A DNA stretch of 64,000 bases. Source: Pseudorhodoplanes sp049324435 (GTDB lineage: Bacteria > Pseudomonadota > Alphaproteobacteria > Rhizobiales > Xanthobacteraceae). The position numbers and the translations under genes were made by a program. Of this stretch, positions 59,690-64,000 are shown one piece after another. The stretch spans positions 1 through 64,000 of the forward strand of contig JBMOOQ010000017.1 of the NCBI GenBank assembly GCA_049324435.1. The letters are read 5' to 3'. The notes under the pieces were generated by a model. It was not told where the DNA came from. It searched no databases and saw nothing but the letters and a program-made list of their open reading frames with translations. Every line of letters starts with the position of its first letter. The first letter of the stretch is position 1.

Positions 59690-60304
59690 GTGGTGAGGCT
59701 CTATGATGGCGGTCGAGCGCCCAATCCAAGGCGCGTTCGTGTTTTCCTGAGCGAGAAGGGGATTTCGGTGCCGATCGCGCCGGTTGATCTCGGCGCAATG
59801 GAGCACAGGTCCGCGCACTTTACCGCACTCAATCCCTTGCAGCGCGTTCCGGCACTCGAACTCGACGACGGCACGGTCATCACCGAGTCCATCGCCATCT
59901 GCCGCTATTTCGAGGCGTTGCAGCCCGAGCCCGCATTGTTCGGAACCGGCCCGCTGGAGATCGCGCTGGTGGAGATGTGGCAACGGCGGATCGAGCTTCA
60001 CTTGCTCGGGGCTATCCAGCACGTGTTCCGTCATCTTCATCCCGGCATGAGCGCGCATGAAGTGCCGCAGATCCCTGCCTGGGGCGAGGCCAACAAGCCG
60101 CGGGCGCTCGAATTTCTGGCTTTGCTGGATCGTGAATTGGCGGGACGGCGTTTTGCCGCGGGCGACCGCTACTCGGTCGCGGATATCACGGGGCTGGTTG
60201 CGCTCGATTTCATGCGGGCGGCCAAGCTTTCCGTGCCACCGGAATTTACCCATGTCGGGCGTTGGCATGTGGAGCTTTCGGCGCGGCCCAGCGCCAAGGC
60301 CTGA
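59690..60304 (+). CDS. Glutathione S-transferase family protein
   Basis: 204 residues. Thioredoxin-like N-domain with VRLYDGGRAPNPRRVRVFLS, cis-Pro segment RVPALELDDGTVITESIAIC (the TES glutathione-binding turn near residue 66) and a helical C-domain with FAAGDRYSVADITGLVALDF. GTG 59690 is used; a second GTG follows directly. CGGAGG lies just upstream. Cytoplasmic; the substrate is unknown. Confidence 0.9.
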   Translation: MVRLYDGGRAPNPRRVRVFLSEKGISVPIAPVDLGAMEHRSAHFTALNPLQRVPALELDDGTVITESIAICRYFEALQPEPALFGTGPLEIALVEMWQRRIELHLLGAIQHVFRHLHPGMSAHEVPQIPAWGEANKPRALEFLALLDRELAGRRFAAGDRYSVADITGLVALDFMRAAKLSVPPEFTHVGRWHVELSARPSAKA

Positions 60305-60318
60305 TCCGTTGTTGCAAT

Positions 60319-60344
60319 TAAGTAACTGAAATTACTTATTTTTT
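60319..60344 (+). terminator. AT-rich terminator-like hairpin after the GST gene
   Basis: TAAGTAA / TTACTTA with loop CTGAAA followed by six T residues. The weak stem lowers confidence; this also is the most AT-rich spot of the intergenic region, so it may include promoter elements for the caspase gene. Confidence 0.4.
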
Positions 60345-60509
60345 CGGCGCGATCGCCATGGTCTGGCGCGGTACGGCCGCGCCGATGCACACGAATGTTT
60401 GACCATCCGGACCAGCGGCGGCCAAATCCGCACACGGGGCGCCGCTGAACCGGTCCCGACGTCCGGACGACGAACCTCCAGCCCTTAACGGTTGCTCATG
60501 GAGGACGTC

Positions 60510-62291
60510 ATGTTTCGGAAGGGGTTCGTGTCGTTCCTGTTTGCCGCAGCGGCGACCGCAGCGCTTTCGACCTCGGTCTCGGCACAAGTCCGCACCGCCG
60601 CCCTCCAATCGACCGGCTTTCAACTCGCCCAGGCCGCCCAGGCGGAGAGCCGGGTCGCGCTCGTGATCGGCAATTCCGCCTACCAGGCCAACAAGCCGCT
60701 GAACAATCCGGTCAACGACGCGCAGGCGGTGTCGCAGATGCTGAACCAGGCCGGCTTCGAAGTCGTGATGGCCTTCGACCTGACGCGCGACATCATGAAA
60801 CAGACGGTCGAGGAGTTCGCTGCCCGCGTTCTGGAAAAGGGCAACAACACGGTGGCCATGGTCTATTATGCCGGCCACGGCGTGCAGGTCGATGGCGAGA
60901 ATTTCCTCATACCGATCGACGCGAAATTCAACGGCGAAGACGACCTTCCCGAACAGGGCGTGAAACTCGCCGATGTCGTCGCTGCGCTCGAAGCCACCCA
61001 GACCAAGGCGCGTATTGTCGTGGTCGATGCCTGCCGCAACAATCCGTTCGGCGGGTCTGCGGCCGACGACGCCGGAGGTTTTGCGCTGGTCGATGCGCCC
61101 GAAGGTGCGCTGATCGCCTATTCAACATCGCCCGGCACGGTGGCGTTTGACGGTCTTGGCAAGCACAGTCCGTATGCTGCCGCCTTCATGCGCACCGCGC
61201 GCACTCCGAATCTGCCGGTCGAGCAGGTGTTCAAGAAGGTGCGCCTTCTGGTCAACGAGTCGACCGACAAGAAGCAGCTTCCCTGGGACAGTGCGCGTCT
61301 GAACACAGAGTTTGTGTTCTTTGCGAATGCCGAGGCGCCGGTGGCTCCTGCGGTCGTCCCGGTGAAAGTTGCAGCTGCCGACCTCGGTTCACGCCCGGTC
61401 CGTCAAGCTTACGAGATCGCGATCGCAGAAGATTCCGAGGAATATTACGAGGAGTTCGTCCGTGTGTATGGGTCCGATCCGCTCGCCGACCATATCCGCC
61501 GCGTGCTCAATCGTCGCAAGCAGATGGTCGCATGGCAGGCCGTGACTCACCGCAACCGTCCGGAAGACTATTCCGATTTCGCGCGCCGCTTCCGCGACAG
61601 CGGTCTCGGTTTCCGCGCTCGCGTGCTGCAGGAGCGTCCCCGCAAATTTGACATCGCTTTCCCGCGCCGCGGCGAAGGCCGGTTCGGCGATGGCCGTTTC
61701 GGTATCAAGGTTGCGATCGCCAATAACGGCCGCCCGGTGATCAATCTCCCCGGGCGCGGCACCGGCCTTGGCAATGGTGGCCGTCCGGTGATCGGCTTCC
61801 CGCAGAATGGCGGGATCAATCCGAATGGCGGTCGACCTGTGCTCAACCCGAATGGCGGGATCAACCCGAATGCTGGCCGTCCGGTGATCAATCAGAATAC
61901 CGGTATCAATTCGAATGCTGGACGCCCTGTTATCAACCAGAATGCCGGCATCAACCCGAACGCGGTCCGTCCTGTGATCAACCAGAATACCGGTATCAAT
62001 CCGAATGCTGGACGCCCTGTGATCAACCAGAATGCCGGCATCAACCCGAACGCGGGCCGTCCGGTGATCAATCAGAATGCCGGCATCAACCCGAACGCAG
62101 GCCGTCCGGTGATCAACCAGAACGTCATCAATCAGGTCCGTCCTCAGATCCAGCGTCCGCAGGTGCAGCAATTCCAGCGGCCGCAGAACTTCCAGCCGCG
62201 ACAGTCCTTCAATGCAGGCGGCGGCAACCGCTTCGCCGGGGGCGGGTTCGGCGGTGGTCGCATTGGTGGCGGCGGTTTCGGACGCCGCTGA
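60510..62291 (+). CDS. Secreted caspase-like peptidase (C14) with tandem-repeat tail
   Basis: 593 residues. Signal peptide (FVSFLFAAAATAALSTSVSA), then a caspase p20-like domain: AESRVALVIGNSAYQANKPL, catalytic H123 in YYAGHGVQVDG and C175 in VDACRNNPFGG, both present. A middle region (340-400) has SEL1-free helical character. The C-terminal 200 residues hold about seven copies of a 15-residue unit of the type AGRPVINQNAGINPN, then a Gln/Pro/Arg segment and a Gly-rich end. GGAGGACGTC precedes ATG 60510. It is exported, so its targets lie in the periplasm or outside; the repeats may be a wall-binding or spacer stalk. Confidence 0.9.
   Translation: MFRKGFVSFLFAAAATAALSTSVSAQVRTAALQSTGFQLAQAAQAESRVALVIGNSAYQANKPLNNPVNDAQAVSQMLNQAGFEVVMAFDLTRDIMKQTVEEFAARVLEKGNNTVAMVYYAGHGVQVDGENFLIPIDAKFNGEDDLPEQGVKLADVVAALEATQTKARIVVVDACRNNPFGGSAADDAGGFALVDAPEGALIAYSTSPGTVAFDGLGKHSPYAAAFMRTARTPNLPVEQVFKKVRLLVNESTDKKQLPWDSARLNTEFVFFANAEAPVAPAVVPVKVAAADLGSRPVRQAYEIAIAEDSEEYYEEFVRVYGSDPLADHIRRVLNRRKQMVAWQAVTHRNRPEDYSDFARRFRDSGLGFRARVLQERPRKFDIAFPRRGEGRFGDGRFGIKVAIANNGRPVINLPGRGTGLGNGGRPVIGFPQNGGINPNGGRPVLNPNGGINPNAGRPVINQNTGINSNAGRPVINQNAGINPNAVRPVINQNTGINPNAGRPVINQNAGINPNAGRPVINQNAGINPNAGRPVINQNVINQVRPQIQRPQVQQFQRPQNFQPRQSFNAGGGNRFAGGGFGGGRIGGGGFGRR
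61770..62125 (+). repeat. 45-bp tandem repeats encoding the caspase tail
   Basis: About seven in-frame units. Early units are diverged (GGRPVIGFPQNGGINPN, GGRPVLNPNGGINPN), while later ones are nearly identical (AGRPVINQN[A/T]GINPN), suggesting recent expansion at the 3' side and possible copy-number variation between strains. Confidence 0.85.
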
Positions 62292-62350
62292 CAACGAGCA
62301 TAGCCAACGTGAAGGCCGGCATGGCGCCGACCTTCATTTCTATACGGGGC

Positions 62351-62454
62351 CGCTATTTGCGATCGAGCCGCGCGATCAGACTCGATGTATCCCAGCGCTT
62401 GCCGCCCATCGCCTGCACCTCGGAATAGAACTGATCGACAAGGGCTGTGACCGG
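62351..62454. repeat. 104-bp direct repeat, left copy
   Basis: Identical over 104 bases to 63224-63327. It comprises the last 33 codons and stop of the dehydrogenase-like gene plus two bases past the stop. Confidence 0.95.
62353..62454 (-). pseudogene. Orphan 3' end of a 3-hydroxyisobutyrate dehydrogenase-type gene
   Basis: Encodes only the C-terminal 33 residues (PVTALVDQFYSEVQAMGG through SSLIARLDRK) and stop, identical to the end of the gene at 63226. It is a displaced or duplicated 3' end left by the 873-base insertion/duplication and is not expected to be functional. Confidence 0.85.
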
Positions 62455-63223
62455 CGTTGCCATGACCGATGCCAGTTTCGACGGAAAACTACTTGGATTT
62501 GCTTTTTGCGTTCTTGCGTGCGGCCTTCGCAGATTCGTAGCCCCAGATTTCCGAATCCAGCAGCCGCGCATCGAGATGGGGGAATTGGACCTTAAGTAGC
62601 CTGGCAGCATCGATCACCGCGATCTTTGCTACCGCCGGCGAGATCATATCGATCCCGGCAGCCGACGCTACGAAACGGCAAATCATTCGGTCGGCCTTGA
62701 CAAAGTCCTGGCCTGCGAGAAGGAGAAAATAGTCGAAGGAAATTCCGGATTTCTGTCCTGGAATTTGCCTGATCGCACTTTCCGCAACCGAAAGTTTGTC
62801 TTCGTTGCAAACATCAGCGAAGCGTTCGATTCCGGCAGACCGAAGCGAAATCGCGAATTGCCTCACGGCCTCCGTCTTAAGTATTCCGTTTCGCGATGAT
62901 GTCCTCTGACGATTTCCGAACGGCCCGTTCGCCAGCTCGTCGGCAGTTGCGGTTCCCAACGCCGCGAGAAACTCAGAGATGGAGCGGTCCTCTGCCGAAA
63001 GCCTACGATCGATTGCCCATTGCGGGCTTTGCGATTGCGCCCACCTCAAGACGGTATTTCGGGTAGCGGTGTAGTTGACGCCAATCGAAAAAACTGCATC
63101 GATCGCGCACAACGGCAGGCTTGCGTAAAAGTGTTCATCACGCAAGGCGGCGGCTGACAGATCGAGTTTCTGTCTTGCCAGTTCCGCGACCTTTGCGCCC
63201 AACTCACTCACGTTCCGATGTCG
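62455..63223. mobile_element. 769-bp single-gene insertion between 104-bp direct repeats
   Basis: The segment between the direct repeats contains one minus-strand gene (62489-63211) and no transposase, integrase or terminal inverted repeats that I can see. Its base composition is visibly less GC-rich than its neighbours. Insert plus one repeat copy is 873 bases. The right-hand gene keeps an intact 3' end, as in elements that integrate into gene ends and restore them. Confidence 0.65.
62489..63211 (-). CDS. Unfamiliar 240-residue cargo protein, possibly HhH-GPD-like
   Basis: 240 residues, GTG start 63211, no signal peptide or membrane helix. Segments CAIDAVFSIGVNYTATRNTV near residue 35 and IPGQKSGISFDYFLLLAG near 150, followed by DRMICRFV, resemble the layout of helix-hairpin-helix DNA glycosylase-like proteins (P-G-x-x-x-S-G hairpin). 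The usual catalytic Lys/Asp could not be placed with confidence. The C-terminus is Lys-rich (SAKAARKNAKSKSK). It is the only gene of the insertion. A DNA-repair or defence role is conjecture. Confidence 0.7.
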   Translation of the reverse strand: MSELGAKVAELARQKLDLSAAALRDEHFYASLPLCAIDAVFSIGVNYTATRNTVLRWAQSQSPQWAIDRRLSAEDRSISEFLAALGTATADELANGPFGNRQRTSSRNGILKTEAVRQFAISLRSAGIERFADVCNEDKLSVAESAIRQIPGQKSGISFDYFLLLAGQDFVKADRMICRFVASAAGIDMISPAVAKIAVIDAARLLKVQFPHLDARLLDSEIWGYESAKAARKNAKSKSK

Positions 63224-63327
63224 CGCTATTTGCGATCGAGCCGCGCGATCAGACTCGATGTATCCCAGCGCTTGCCGCCCATCGCCTGCACCTCGGAATA
63301 GAACTGATCGACAAGGGCTGTGACCGG
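63224..63327. repeat. 104-bp direct repeat, right copy
   Basis: Identical to 62351-62454, offset 873 bases; here it forms the genuine 3' end of the dehydrogenase gene. Confidence 0.95.
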
Positions 63328-64000
63328 AAGATGCGCGCCGTTCCGGCGCGCCTCGGCCATGCAGATGCCGAGATCCTTACGCATCCAGTCGACCGCGAAG
63401 CCGAAATCGAATTTGCCCTCGGCCATGGTCTTGTAGCGGTTCTCCATCTGCCAGGATTGCGCTGCGCCCTTCGAAATGGTCGCGATCAGCTTCTCGATGT
63501 CGAGGCCGGCCTTTTTCGCGAAATGCAGTCCTTCGGACAGGCCCTGCACGAGGCCTGCGATGCAGATCTGGTTGACCATCTTCGCGAGCTGGCCGGCGCC
63601 GGGCGCGCCCATCAGATTGCAGGCCCGCGCATAGGCATCGATAACAGGTTTCGCGCGGTCGAAGGCCGCAGCTTCTCCACCGCACATCACGGTGAGTACG
63701 CCGTTCTCGGCTCCCGCCTGTCCGCCGGAGACCGGCGCATCGATGACGTCGAAGCCGCGCTCCTGACCTGCCTTGAACAGCTCGCGCGCAATCTCGGCCG
63801 AGGCCGTGGTGTGATCGACAAACAGCGATCCTTTTTTCATCGCGGCAAAGGCGCCGTCCGGCCCGAGCGTCACCTGGCGCAGATCGTCGTCATTGCCGAC
63901 GCAGCACATGACAAAATCCTGGCCCTCGGCGGCCTGTTTCGGCGTTGCCGCGCTTCTTCCTCCGAATTGCGCAACCCATTTCTCGGCCTTGGCGGCGGTG
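63226..64000 (-). CDS. 3-hydroxyisobutyrate dehydrogenase-type oxidoreductase (5' part beyond the window)
   Basis: Partial. The C-terminal 257 residues or so are present; the reading frame continues past 64000. Beta-hydroxyacid dehydrogenase family: substrate motif DAPVSGGQAGAENGVLTVMC, catalytic Lys in GAGQLAKMVNQI, and FGFAVDWMRKDLGI near the end. The N-terminal Rossmann part is cut off. It acts on a small beta-hydroxyacid with NAD(P)+; exact substrate unclear. Its last 33 codons form the direct repeat. Confidence 0.92.
   Translation of the reverse strand, partial: TAAKAEKWVAQFGGRSAATPKQAAEGQDFVMCCVGNDDDLRQVTLGPDGAFAAMKKGSLFVDHTTASAEIARELFKAGQERGFDVIDAPVSGGQAGAENGVLTVMCGGEAAAFDRAKPVIDAYARACNLMGAPGAGQLAKMVNQICIAGLVQGLSEGLHFAKKAGLDIEKLIATISKGAAQSWQMENRYKTMAEGKFDFGFAVDWMRKDLGICMAEARRNGAHLPVTALVDQFYSEVQAMGGKRWDTSSLIARLDRK

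Noticed and set aside
61770..62125. CRISPR-like or intergenic tandem repeat
   Set aside because: The 45-bp units are in frame and encode the caspase tail.
62455..63223. Insertion sequence
   Set aside because: There is no transposase and there are no terminal inverted repeats; 104-bp direct repeats are far longer than target duplications made by IS elements.

Overview
The window is high-GC alphaproteobacterial DNA, most like the Hyphomicrobiales (Bradyrhizobium/Rhodopseudomonas/Xanthobacteraceae side). This rests on gene content (Rhodobacter-type gene transfer agent genes, cycHJKL-type cytochrome c genes next to a Do protease, glnE, PleC/DivJ-type kinases) and codon style; no rRNA or tRNA was seen.

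Bases 1-30.8 kb are dominated by a gene transfer agent (GTA)-like cluster in the canonical order: small terminase-like protein, large terminase, portal, two small proteins, prohead protease, major capsid, connector, head closure, DUF3168, major tail protein, GTA-gp10, tail chaperone, short tape measure, DUF2460, DUF2163, NlpC/P60 peptidase and a 1299-residue tail hub. A DUF2793 tail-fibre-like protein and a lysis module (GH108 muramidase, 3TM holin) follow. There is no integrase, replication gene or lysogeny repressor, so this looks like a domesticated GTA and not a prophage. Departures from the usual GTA are: a second small-terminase paralogue and an MFS exporter upstream; a 24-codon membrane peptide between terminase and portal; a 4.8 kb island between capsid and connector; and a family of about 130-150 bp inverted-repeat elements that fill nearly every non-overlapping junction of structural genes and occur nowhere else in the window.

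The island (10.85-15.69 kb) begins behind two intrinsic-terminator-like hairpins. It holds a candidate effector with a PD-(D/E)XK-like C-terminus, coupled to a candidate immunity gene by a TTGA overlap, two related small membrane proteins, a pyruvoyl-dependent arginine decarboxylase plus agmatinase operon, and a secreted trypsin-like protease.

Bases 30.8-64 kb are mostly core genome: nitroreductase; PepSY protein with a two-component system; glycine-zipper lipoprotein; ccmI-ccmE-ccmF-ccmH; Do protease; a second two-component system and glnE; a PAS histidine kinase; pepN; a Bug-type solute receptor; vapBC and dusA; a TSUP permease; a histidine kinase, DUF1289 and aspartic protease operon; a GST; a secreted caspase-like protein with 15-residue C-terminal repeats; and a 3-hydroxyisobutyrate dehydrogenase-type gene running off the end. 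The 3' end of that last gene is duplicated exactly (104 bp) on the far side of a 769 bp insertion carrying one unfamiliar gene, a pattern like an integrase-less miniature integrative element.
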